Part shown: positions 57,484 through 64,000 of the stretch, piece by piece | How the letters are laid out: each line of letters begins with the position of its first letter | Position numbering within the stretch: the stretch's first letter is position 1 | DNA from: DASRSS01 sp963799045 | Lineage (GTDB): Bacteria > Actinomycetota > Actinomycetes > Mycobacteriales > Jatrophihabitantaceae | Assembly: GCA_963799045.1 (NCBI GenBank) | Contig: CAWCVN010000005.1 | Coordinates: 310,001-374,000 of the forward strand | DNA: 64,000 nucleotides | Direction of reading: 5' to 3' | Notes under the pieces: model-generated | Seen by the model: only the letters and a program-made list of their open reading frames with translations | Databases searched by the model: none | What the model was told of the DNA's origin: nothing | Program-made: the position numbers and the translations under genes

Positions 57484-57791
57484 CCAACCGGCTCACCCGC
57501 ACTTGCCTCGACTGCACCGCACGGGCGCAGCGCGAGGAGCGACCCGCGATTCGGCTGTGAGCAGCACCCCGGGCACCCGGCATGCCACGCTCGACCTCAG
57601 ACAGCGGCGAAGCTCCCATCGAACAGCCCGTCATGCGGTAACCAACCCGCGAATATCAGCCTGGACCGCGCGTCGACCAAAACGACACGCGCACCCGTCC
57701 ACAGCAGCACCGAGGACAAGAACGAGGCGCCGCCCGAGCAGCCAGCCCGAGCGGCGCCTCACCATGCCCACTTGACAAAATCAGCTACATA
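57484..57791. other. 308-base non-coding flank between the transposase and pfkA
   Basis: No credible ORF. It should contain the IS right end, possibly a bridge RNA (longer than the left flank, as in IS1111-type elements), and the pfkA terminator. The last 40 bases are AT-rich (CTTGACAAAATCAGCTACAT). I could not fold the region fully. Confidence 0.45.
57724..57760. terminator. GC-rich hairpin between IS110 and pfkA
   Basis: Perfect 10-base arms GAGGCGCCGC (57724-57733) and GCGGCGCCTC (57751-57760) with a 17-base loop. It sits 31 bases beyond the pfkA stop and 240 beyond the transposase stop, so it may terminate both, or it may be the structured right end of the IS. Confidence 0.55.
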
Positions 57792-58817
57792 TCAGCCGAA
57801 GAAGACCTCCGCCTCGGCATAGCGGTCGGGCTGGACGGTCTTGAGCACGCTGGTCGCATCCGACAGCGGCACCCGCACGATGTCGGTGCCGCGCAGCGCG
57901 ACCATCTTGCCCCAGTCCTGCTCGTGCACCGCGTCGATCGCGCCGAGCCCGAACCGGGTCGCCAAGACCCGGTCGAAGGCCGAGGGCGTTCCGCCACGCT
58001 GGATGTGACCGAGCACGGTCGTGCGGGCCTCCTTGCCGGTGTGCTTCTCGATCTCCCCGGCCAGCCACTCGCCGATGCCACCGAGCCGGACGTGCCCGAA
58101 CGCGTCCAGGCCCTTCTCCACGGTCGCCAGCTCCCCGCCGTCGGGGGTCGCGCCCTCGGCGACGACCAGGATCGGGGCGTAGTGCGACTGGAACCGGCTC
58201 TCGACGTAGGAGCAGACCCGCTCGAGCGAGAACGGCAGTTCGGGAATCAGGATGACGTTCGCCCCGCCTGCCATGCCCGCCTGCAGCGCGATCCAGCCCG
58301 CGTGCCGGCCCATCACCTCGACGATCAGCGCGCGGTGGTGCGACTCGGCGGTCGTGTGCAGCCGGTCGATCGCCTCCATCGCGATGTTGACCGCGGTGTC
58401 GAAGCCGAACGTGTAGTCGGTGGCGCTGAGGTCGTTGTCGATCGTCTTCGGCACGCCCACCGTGTTCACGCCGAGCGCGGCGAGTTTGGTGGCGACCCCG
58501 AGGGTGTCCTCGCCGCCGATCGCGATCAGGGCGTCGACCCCCAGGTCGTGCAGGTTGGCGCGGACCCGCTCGACGCCGTCCTCGACTCCCAGCGGATTCG
58601 TGCGGGAGGAGCCCAGGATCGTCCCGCCTCGGGGCAGGATGCCGCGCACCTCCGGCACGCCGAGCGGGATCGCGACGTTCTCGAGCGGGCCTTTCCAGCC
58701 GTCTCGGAAGCCGACGAACTCGTGGCCGTACACCCCGACGCCCTTGCGCACCACAGCACGGATGACCGCGTTGAGGCCTGGGCAGTCGCCGCCCCCGGTC
58801 AATACACCGATCTTCAT
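57792..58817 (-). CDS. 6-phosphofructokinase, residues of the PPi-dependent type
   Basis: 341 residues of the PfkA family. The opening MKIGVLTGGGDCPGLNAVIR and substrate motifs PKTIDNDLSATDYTFGFDTA and EVMGRHAGWIAL are intact. The phosphoryl-donor site reads GGEDTLG, so Asp stands where ATP enzymes have Gly (E. coli Gly104), and PKTIDND has Lys where E. coli has Gly124. Asp plus Lys is the pattern reported for PPi-using enzymes such as that of Amycolatopsis methanolica. Use of pyrophosphate would make the step reversible. It is followed on the same strand by nothing but the IS flank. Confidence 0.9.
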   Translation of the reverse strand: MKIGVLTGGGDCPGLNAVIRAVVRKGVGVYGHEFVGFRDGWKGPLENVAIPLGVPEVRGILPRGGTILGSSRTNPLGVEDGVERVRANLHDLGVDALIAIGGEDTLGVATKLAALGVNTVGVPKTIDNDLSATDYTFGFDTAVNIAMEAIDRLHTTAESHHRALIVEVMGRHAGWIALQAGMAGGANVILIPELPFSLERVCSYVESRFQSHYAPILVVAEGATPDGGELATVEKGLDAFGHVRLGGIGEWLAGEIEKHTGKEARTTVLGHIQRGGTPSAFDRVLATRFGLGAIDAVHEQDWGKMVALRGTDIVRVPLSDATSVLKTVQPDRYAEAEVFFG

Positions 58818-58835
58818 GATTGGAAAGACTAGCGA

Positions 58836-59315
58836 CTACCCCAGGGCCGCCAACGCCCGCCACCGGGCAAGGTTGTGCCGGGCATCGGCCAGCGCGTCGT
58901 GCTGGTCCGCAGGAGCGGGCGGCAACGGCGGGCAGCCGGCGTCCTCCCACCGCTGCCGCAGCTCGTGCGTGAACCGGGGGATCGAGCGTGGCAGGGCCCG
59001 CATGTCCCCCCACAGCTGCGCCAGCGTGACGTGGTCGTAGGCCGCCATCCAGGCCCACAACTCGATCACCTCGCCCGGCTCGAGCAGGAACTCCAGCAGC
59101 TCGTCGCGGATACGCGCCAGCGGCCGCCAGGCCGGATCGGCCGGTGCGGGCAGCTTGTCCAGCACGTTGCGGCGGACCCAGTCGATCGCGCGAGACGGGT
59201 CGAACTCGGTCGAAACGGCGTAGAACTCCCGGCCGTTCTCGTCGACCACGCCGATCGACACCAGCTCGATGGTGCGCCCGTCCTCGATGAACTCGCAGTC
59301 GTAGAAGTAGCGCAC
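58836..59315 (-). CDS. 3'-5' exoribonuclease, Rv2179c family
   Basis: 159 residues, DEDDh fold. MRYFYDCEFIEDGRTIELVS carries the first Asp and Glu, AWMAAYDHVTLAQLWG the second Asp, and DQHDALADARHNLARW the His and last Asp. The same family in Mycobacterium (Rv2179c) is an RNase T-like 3' exonuclease. It lies two genes from aroG, as in Mycobacterium, apart from the IS and pfkA. Confidence 0.88.
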   Translation of the reverse strand: MRYFYDCEFIEDGRTIELVSIGVVDENGREFYAVSTEFDPSRAIDWVRRNVLDKLPAPADPAWRPLARIRDELLEFLLEPGEVIELWAWMAAYDHVTLAQLWGDMRALPRSIPRFTHELRQRWEDAGCPPLPPAPADQHDALADARHNLARWRALAALG

Positions 59316-59318
59316 GGA

Positions 59319-60044
59319 TCAGGACGCGCGCGTGTCGGGGACGCGGTACCCGAACGTCTTGCTCACGCCGCGCTCGCTTTTGACCTTGGCCGCGTACTGG
59401 TCGACGTAGTCCTGGCCGGACAGCTGCATGAGCTCGTACATGATCTCGTCGGTGATCGACCGCTCGACGAACCGGTCGCCGGACATCCCCTCGTAGCGCG
59501 AGAAGTCCAGCGGCTTGCCGAAGATCACACCGGGCCGTGGGCGCAGCTTGGGGAACTTGCGGCCGGCCGGCTGGATGATCGCGGTGTTCACCATCGCGCA
59601 CGGGATGACCACCGCCCCGGACTCGAGCGCCATCCGCGCCACGCCGGTCTTGCCGCGGTACAGCCGGCCGTCCGGCGATCGGGTGCCCTCGGGGTATATG
59701 CCGAGCAGGTTGCCCTCGCGCAGCACGCGGACGCCGGTGTTCAACGCCGCCCGCGAGGCGTCCGAATCGGAGCGGTCGATCGGGACCTGGCCGACGCCGG
59801 CGAAGAAGGCCTTCGACAGCAGGCCCTTCAGCCCGGGCGTGTTGAAGTACTCGGCCTTGGCGAGGAAGGTGACCTTGCGCTTGACCATGACCGGCATGAA
59901 GAACGAGTCGCAGAACGACAGGTGATTGCTGGCCAGGATCGCCGGGCGGTCGTCGGGGATGTTCTCGGTCCCGACGGCCCAGGGGCGCCACAGGGCACGC
60001 AGCAGCGGCCCGAGCAAGACGAACTTCGCGAGCCAGTAGAACAC
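59319..60044 (-). CDS. 1-acyl-sn-glycerol-3-phosphate acyltransferase (PlsC family)
   Basis: 241 residues, membrane-associated. It has the catalytic NHxxxxD box in ILASNHLSFCDSFFMPVM, the glycerol-phosphate-binding GIYPEGTRSPDGRLYRG and AVVIPCAMVNTAIIQPAG. An N-terminal hydrophobic segment (MFYWLAKFVLLGPLLRALW) anchors it. It acylates lysophosphatidate to phosphatidate in phospholipid synthesis. Its stop is three bases from the exoribonuclease start. Confidence 0.9.
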   Translation of the reverse strand: MFYWLAKFVLLGPLLRALWRPWAVGTENIPDDRPAILASNHLSFCDSFFMPVMVKRKVTFLAKAEYFNTPGLKGLLSKAFFAGVGQVPIDRSDSDASRAALNTGVRVLREGNLLGIYPEGTRSPDGRLYRGKTGVARMALESGAVVIPCAMVNTAIIQPAGRKFPKLRPRPGVIFGKPLDFSRYEGMSGDRFVERSITDEIMYELMQLSGQDYVDQYAAKVKSERGVSKTFGYRVPDTRAS

Positions 60045-60226
60045 CGCGCGGACTCCCCCAACCTGAACGAGACGGCTGACGGTTACGGGCCGTCACCAGA
60101 AGATTAGTGCCTGGCCCTCGCCGCCTTCCAGCGACCACCGGGGCGGTGCGTCCGGCCGCTCGCCCGTGCGCCCGGCGGAAGGCATGATGGTGGCCAGAGG
60201 CCCACCCCCTCGAGACGGGAGTCGTC

Positions 60227-60997
60227 GTGACCCTGCTGCCAGGATCCGAGCCCTTCGCCGCCGACGGCGGGCCGGTCGGCGTGCTGCTGTGCCACGGCTT
60301 CACCGGGACGCCGGCCAGCATGCGGCCGTGGGCCGAGTACCTGGCGGCAGCCGGCTACACGGTGCGCGCTCCGCTGCTGCCCGGGCACGGCACCCGCTGG
60401 CAGGACTGCAACCAGACCGGGTGGCAGGACTGGTACGCCACGCTGGAACGCACCCACGACGAGCTGCTGGCGACCTGCCAGACCGTCTTCGCCTTCGGGC
60501 TGTCGATGGGCGGCACCCTGGTCACTCGGTTGGCTGAGCAGCGACCGGACCGGGTGGCCGGCCTCGTGCTGGTCAACCCGTCGTACGCGACCGAGCGCCT
60601 CGACGCCAAGGTCGCGCCGTACATCTCCTGGCTGGTCCGGTCCCGGCCGAGCATCGGCGGCGATATCAAGAAGCCGGATTCGGCCGAACTCGCCTACGAC
60701 CGCACCCCGGTGGCCGCGTTCGCCTCGCTGCAGCGGCTGTGGGCGGTGGTGCTGCGCGACCTGGCGCGCGTCAGCGCGCCGGTGCGGATGTACCGCAGCA
60801 CCGAAGACCACGTCGTCGAGCCGTTGTCGAGCCGGCTGCTGATGAGCCGGGCGACGGCGACCTACGTCGAGGAGATCCTGCTCGAGAACAGCTACCACGT
60901 GGCGACCCTGGACCACGACGCCGAGCAGATCTTCGCCGGCAGCGTCGAGTTCATTCAGTCCGTCCTGCGCCGCCCCGAGGACGCCGCGGCGCCGTGA
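60227..60997 (+). CDS. alpha/beta hydrolase, carboxylesterase/monoacylglycerol-lipase-like
   Basis: 256 residues. GTG start at 60227 (VTLLPGSEPFAADGGPVGVL). The oxyanion region is LLCHGFTGTPASMRPWAEYL, the nucleophile elbow AFGLSMGGTLVTRLAEQ, the acid in MYRSTEDHVVEP and the histidine in LENSYHVATLDHDAE. The sequence is of the thermostable carboxylesterase Est30 type. It is divergent from the acyltransferase gene and overlaps the next gene by GTGA. Confidence 0.9.
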   Translation: MTLLPGSEPFAADGGPVGVLLCHGFTGTPASMRPWAEYLAAAGYTVRAPLLPGHGTRWQDCNQTGWQDWYATLERTHDELLATCQTVFAFGLSMGGTLVTRLAEQRPDRVAGLVLVNPSYATERLDAKVAPYISWLVRSRPSIGGDIKKPDSAELAYDRTPVAAFASLQRLWAVVLRDLARVSAPVRMYRSTEDHVVEPLSSRLLMSRATATYVEEILLENSYHVATLDHDAEQIFAGSVEFIQSVLRRPEDAAAP

Positions 60998-61731
60998 GCG
61001 GACCGACACCCGGCGGGGCCGGCCGGCCCCCGCCCGAAAGCAACGGGTTGCCCGCACTGCGCTACGTCCCGTTGATGGACGTCATGCCCCAACTCGGCGA
61101 CGTGCTGCTCGCCGCGCTCGCGCGGGCACGGATCGCCGCCTATCTCGACCAGTCCCCCGATCACCCCAAGGGCAGGCGGCTGTTCGTCGCCGCCGAGGAG
61201 CGCAGCGACGCGCGCACGATCGTGGCCTCGGTGATCCGCGCGACCGGCGGTACGCCGCCACCGATCCCCGGGGAGGATTCCGCTGGCAACGCCGGCCAGG
61301 ATCGAACGGTGTCCGAGCAGACCGAGGACGCGATCGACTACGAGGCGGCCTTCGCCGACCTGATCGCCGACTGGCATGTGGACACGCTCTCGGCCATCCG
61401 CGACCACGAGCGGGCCCTGTCGCGCGAGGACGCGCAGTGGCGGGACCGGCTCGAGCGGTCTCCCGCCGAGAACGGTGAGCTCGCCTGGCTGGACGAGCAG
61501 CACTACGTACCGCCGCCGCCCCCGCCGTGGCCGCGGCTGGCCCTGCCGACGTTCGTGGCCCTCGTGCTGCTGCTCGCCTCGATCGCGCTGCTGGTATTCG
61601 GCGCCCATCTCGCGCTGCCCACGCAGTTCGTGATGCTGCTCGGTGTGGGTGGTGTGGTGCTCAGTTCTGCCATCCTCGTCAGCCGGCTGCGCGAGCGCCA
61701 CGACGATGACGACGACGGAGCGGTGATCTGA
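60994..61731 (+). CDS. hypothetical membrane protein with C-terminal two-helix anchor
   Basis: 245 residues. GTG 60994 overlaps the hydrolase stop. The soluble N-terminal part includes LPALRYVPLMDVMPQLGDVL and GRRLFVAAEERSDARTIVAS. A Pro run (VPPPPPPWPR) precedes two membrane helices (LPTFVALVLLLASIALLVFG and FVMLLGVGGVVLSSAILVSR) and an acidic tail HDDDDDGAVI. Proteins of this layout are widespread in actinomycetes but I know no function. It is coupled to the esterase by translation. Confidence 0.72.
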   Translation: MSGPTPGGAGRPPPESNGLPALRYVPLMDVMPQLGDVLLAALARARIAAYLDQSPDHPKGRRLFVAAEERSDARTIVASVIRATGGTPPPIPGEDSAGNAGQDRTVSEQTEDAIDYEAAFADLIADWHVDTLSAIRDHERALSREDAQWRDRLERSPAENGELAWLDEQHYVPPPPPPWPRLALPTFVALVLLLASIALLVFGAHLALPTQFVMLLGVGGVVLSSAILVSRLRERHDDDDDGAVI

Positions 61732-62424
61732 CTAGAGCTCCAGTTCGGCGAGCACCGGAAGGTGGTCACTGGCGCGTGCCGCGTCCGGGTGCGCCACGAC
61801 AGTGGCACTGCGCACGGTGGCCCCGGCGCCGGCGAAGATCCCGTCGATGGTCCGGCGCGGAAGCGCCGCCGTCGACGTGAAGGGGCTTGCGGTTCCGGCC
61901 ACCGCGAAGGCGTCCTGGCGATCCCGGGTCAGGGCCCGCCAGGTGGCCGATCCGGGTGTGTCGTTGATATCGCCGCCGACGATCGTCGGCACGTCCGGCG
62001 GCACGTGCGCCGCGATCGCGCGGTCCAGCTCCTCGACGTGGCGCAGCCGGGCGTCTGCGACGAGATCGAGGTGGGTGCCGGCGACGGCGAACGCGGCGCC
62101 CTGCTTGCGCAGCACCGCGATCGCGGTGCCGCGGCGATGGCGTCCGGGAACCGGGCTGAAGCGCACCTGGGCGGTGGACACGACGTCCACACCGAGACCG
62201 GAGAGGATCAATTGGGCGGCCGCCGCCCGGCCACCGGTGACCACCACCAGCCCGCTGCGGCGCGCCAGCTCGGCGCACAGCGAGCGCCAGCGCGCGAAGC
62301 GCGGCGCCTCCTGGACGCAGACGACATCCGGCTCGGCCGAGGCGATCACCCGCCCGAGCGCGGCGCGGTCGTCGCGCATGGAACGGACGTTGTAGGTCAG
62401 CACACGAACGATCGGCACCCCCAC
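61732..62424 (-). CDS. endonuclease/exonuclease/phosphatase family hydrolase
   Basis: 230 residues of the EEP (DNase I/AP endonuclease-like) fold. Motifs are RVLTYNVRSMRDDRAAL, VVCVQEAPRFARW (metal Glu), FAVAGTHLDLVADARLRHVE, TIVGGDINDTPGSATWRALT, RRTIDGIFAG and ASDHLPVLAELEL (terminal Asp-His). Substrate unknown: nucleic acid, phosphodiester lipid or inositol phosphate are all possible. Convergent with the preceding membrane-protein gene, with adjacent stops. Confidence 0.87.
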   Translation of the reverse strand: MGVPIVRVLTYNVRSMRDDRAALGRVIASAEPDVVCVQEAPRFARWRSLCAELARRSGLVVVTGGRAAAAQLILSGLGVDVVSTAQVRFSPVPGRHRRGTAIAVLRKQGAAFAVAGTHLDLVADARLRHVEELDRAIAAHVPPDVPTIVGGDINDTPGSATWRALTRDRQDAFAVAGTASPFTSTAALPRRTIDGIFAGAGATVRSATVVAHPDAARASDHLPVLAELEL

Positions 62425-62459
62425 ATCCTGTCGTACGCCTCGGCGATACGGTGACGCCC

Positions 62460-63139
62460 ATGGGCTCCCCCGCTGACGATTTCCTCGCGTTGCACGTGCC
62501 GGGCAGGCCCCTGTTGCTGCCCAACCCGTGGGACATCGGCTCTGCCCGGCTGCTGGTCTGCCTCGGCTTCGCCGCGGTGGCCACGACCAGCAGCGGTTAT
62601 GCGATGACCCTCGGCCGGCTGGACGGCTCGATCACCCGCGACGAGGCCCTCGGCCATGCCGCGACGCTCGCGCGTGCGGTGGACGTACCGTGTCGGCCGA
62701 CCTGGAGAACTGCTTCGCCGACAACCCCGCGGACGCGGCCGCGACCGTGCGGGACGCCGCCGCCGAGGGACTCGCGGGCTGTTCGATCGAGGACTGGAGC
62801 GGCACCGAGATCTATCCGCTGGCGCTCGCCACCGAGCGGGTGCGGGCCGCGGCCGAGGCGGCGAACGGCGATCGGCGGATCGTGCTCACCGCTCGTGCGG
62901 AGAACTACCTGCACGGCCGGCCCGATCTCGCCGACACGATCGCGCGGCTGCAGGCCTACCAGGATGCCGGCGCGGACGTGCGCTACGCACCGGGTCTGAC
63001 CGAGCTCGCCGACATCCGCGCCGTCGTCGCGTCGGTCGACCGTCCGGTCAACGTCCTGGCGATGCCGGCGGTGCCAGCCGTGGCCGCACTCGCCGAAGTC
63101 GGCACCGGCCGCGCGGTCGCCGACGACGCGTTCGGCTGA
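62460..63139 (+). CDS. isocitrate lyase/PEP mutase-superfamily protein, one frameshift and short C terminus
   Basis: TIM-barrel enzyme of the ICL/PEPM family. Start MGSPADDFLALHVPG, then LLLPNPWDIGSARLLVCLG and ATTSSGYAMTLGRLDGSITR. A missing base near 62690 shifts the frame; after it come ADLENCFADNPADAAATVRD, GCSIEDWSG, IVLTARAENYLHGRPDLADT and GADVRYAPGLTELADIRAVV. It ends after VADDAFG, about 25-50 residues short of family length, where an SVGG-type strand is usual. So a second error or a real truncation is possible. Reaction unknown (C-C or C-P lyase). Confidence 0.75.
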
Positions 63140-63149
63140 GCGTTCGGTC

Positions 63150-64000
63150 TCAGCGACCGGCCCGGGCGAGATCGGCTGCACCGACCAGTCCGGCGTCCGC
63201 ACCGAGCGAGGCGGCCACGACCGGAGCGAGCGGCCGGAAGCCGCGCCCGGTCAGGTTGTGGGCGAACTCCTCCCGGGCGGGGCGGAGTAGCAGCTCGCCG
63301 GCCGCCGACACACCGCCGCCGATGACGAAGACCGCCGGGTCCAGCGCCGCCGCCAGATTCGCCAGGCCGCGGCCGAGCCAGCGCCCCATGGTGGTGTAGA
63401 TCGCCTCCGCGGCCGGATCGCCCTCCTCGGCGGCCTGGGTGACCACCGGCCCGGTGATCGCATCGACGCTGCCGGCGAGTTCGATGAGTCGGGCGGCCAC
63501 GGCCGGCGACTCGGCCACCAGTTCGCGTGCGTCGCGGGCCAGGGCACGCCCGGAGGCGTACATCTCCCAGCAGCCACGGTTGCCACAGGCGCAGCCGCGC
63601 CCGTCCGGGACGATCGACATGTGCCCGAACTCGGAGGCGACGCCGCTGGCGCCCCGGTACACGCCCCCGTCGAGGACCAGCCCGCCGCCGATTCCGGTGC
63701 CCAGCGTGATGCACACGACCGCGGCGTGGCCGCGCGCCGCACCGAAGCGGTACTCGGCCCAGGCGGAGGCGTTGCCGTCGTTCTCGACGACGAGCGGCAG
63801 ACCCACCCGATCGGCGAGCGCGTCGCGCAGCGGCTCGTTGCGCCAGGCGAGGTGCGGCGAGAACAGCACCGTCGCCCGGTCGCTGCCGATCCAGCCGGCG
63901 GCCCCGACACCGACACAGGTGGCGGGGTGCCGGGCGGCCAGCGCCGTCACCACGTCGACGATCGCCGCCTCGGTGGCGATCACGTCCGAGCCCGGTGTCG
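63150..64000 (-). CDS. ROK-family glucokinase (5' end beyond window)
   Basis: C-terminal 283 or so residues of a ROK sugar kinase. Sugar and catalytic region: VVENDGNASAWAEYRFGAAR with catalytic Asp. Phosphate loop: ITLGTGIGGGLVLDGGVYRG. GVASEFGHMSIVPDGRGCAC is followed by the zinc motif GNRGCWEMYASGRALARDA (CxCGxxGCWE). The frame is open to the window edge, so the start and the N-terminal ATP-binding strand are missing; an internal GTG at 63983 is not the true start. It probably phosphorylates glucose, but N-acetyl sugars are also used by ROK kinases. Confidence 0.9.
   Translation of the reverse strand, partial: TPGSDVIATEAAIVDVVTALAARHPATCVGVGAAGWIGSDRATVLFSPHLAWRNEPLRDALADRVGLPLVVENDGNASAWAEYRFGAARGHAAVVCITLGTGIGGGLVLDGGVYRGASGVASEFGHMSIVPDGRGCACGNRGCWEMYASGRALARDARELVAESPAVAARLIELAGSVDAITGPVVTQAAEEGDPAAEAIYTTMGRWLGRGLANLAAALDPAVFVIGGGVSAAGELLLRPAREEFAHNLTGRGFRPLAPVVAASLGADAGLVGAADLARAGR

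Larger units (their letters stand above)
56318..57762. mobile_element. IS110-family insertion sequence (ends tentative)
   Basis: The element contains one DEDD transposase gene and non-coding flanks. No terminal inverted repeats are visible, as expected for IS110. The ends given are the two copies of GCCTCAC at 56318-56324 and 57756-57762, which could be the duplicated core; the 7-mer is short, so this is only a proposal. It lies between the aroG promoter and the 3' end of pfkA, a place where no gene is broken. Confidence 0.5.

Overview
The window is high-GC DNA from an actinomycete. The evidence is the codon usage, GTG starts, ATGA/GTGA gene overlaps, a type II DAHP synthase, a PknL-like kinase with PASTA repeats, a Rv2175c-like regulator, split CrtYc/CrtYd lycopene cyclase, and the order pknL - aroG - Rv2179c-like exonuclease - acyltransferase known from Mycobacterium. 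I cannot name the genus. At least a dozen genes (about 0.7-5, 11.3-17, 19.4-25 and 49-50 kb) are split by single-base indels, nearly all +1 insertions and about half of them beside a TCGA. They look like sequence errors, so those genes are annotated as continuous loci.

0-6.4 kb: mnmA and a cysteine desulfurase, an MFS transporter, etfAB and a strictosidine-synthase-like hydrolase. 6.5-25.2 kb: a D-amino-acid/peptide utilisation island with three beta-lactamase-fold serine hydrolases (one fused to an S9 peptidase), a peptide ABC importer, a D-aminoacylase, an M20 amidohydrolase, a GNAT transferase, an N-succinylamino-acid racemase and a PucR regulator. The M20/GNAT/racemase trio matches the known succinyl pathway that converts D- to L-amino acids.

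25.2-33.2 kb: an eight-gene operon on the minus strand encoding a Qmo/Hdr-like redox complex: a QmoC-type membrane subunit, an HdrA, an HdrA carrying an inserted GltD-type NAD(P)H domain, and MvhD. It also carries DsrE and TusA sulfur carriers and an HTH regulator with a possible operator at its start. This is the strongest candidate for an undescribed system. 33.3-44.7 kb: housekeeping and envelope genes, glgX, and a cysteine-biosynthesis operon. In that operon the sulfite reductase carries a C-terminal CysO-like sulfur-carrier domain ending in Gly-Gly, preceded by a Cys-containing leader peptide and a hairpin.

44.7-56.3 kb: carotenoid genes crtI, crtB, crtYc and crtYd, methyltransferases, the PknL-like kinase, endonuclease IV, and two unrelated DAHP synthases flanking a threonine aldolase. 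56.3-57.8 kb: an IS110-family element. 57.8-64 kb: a phosphofructokinase with PPi-type residues, an exoribonuclease, an acyltransferase, hydrolases, and the C-terminal part of a ROK glucokinase running off the edge.
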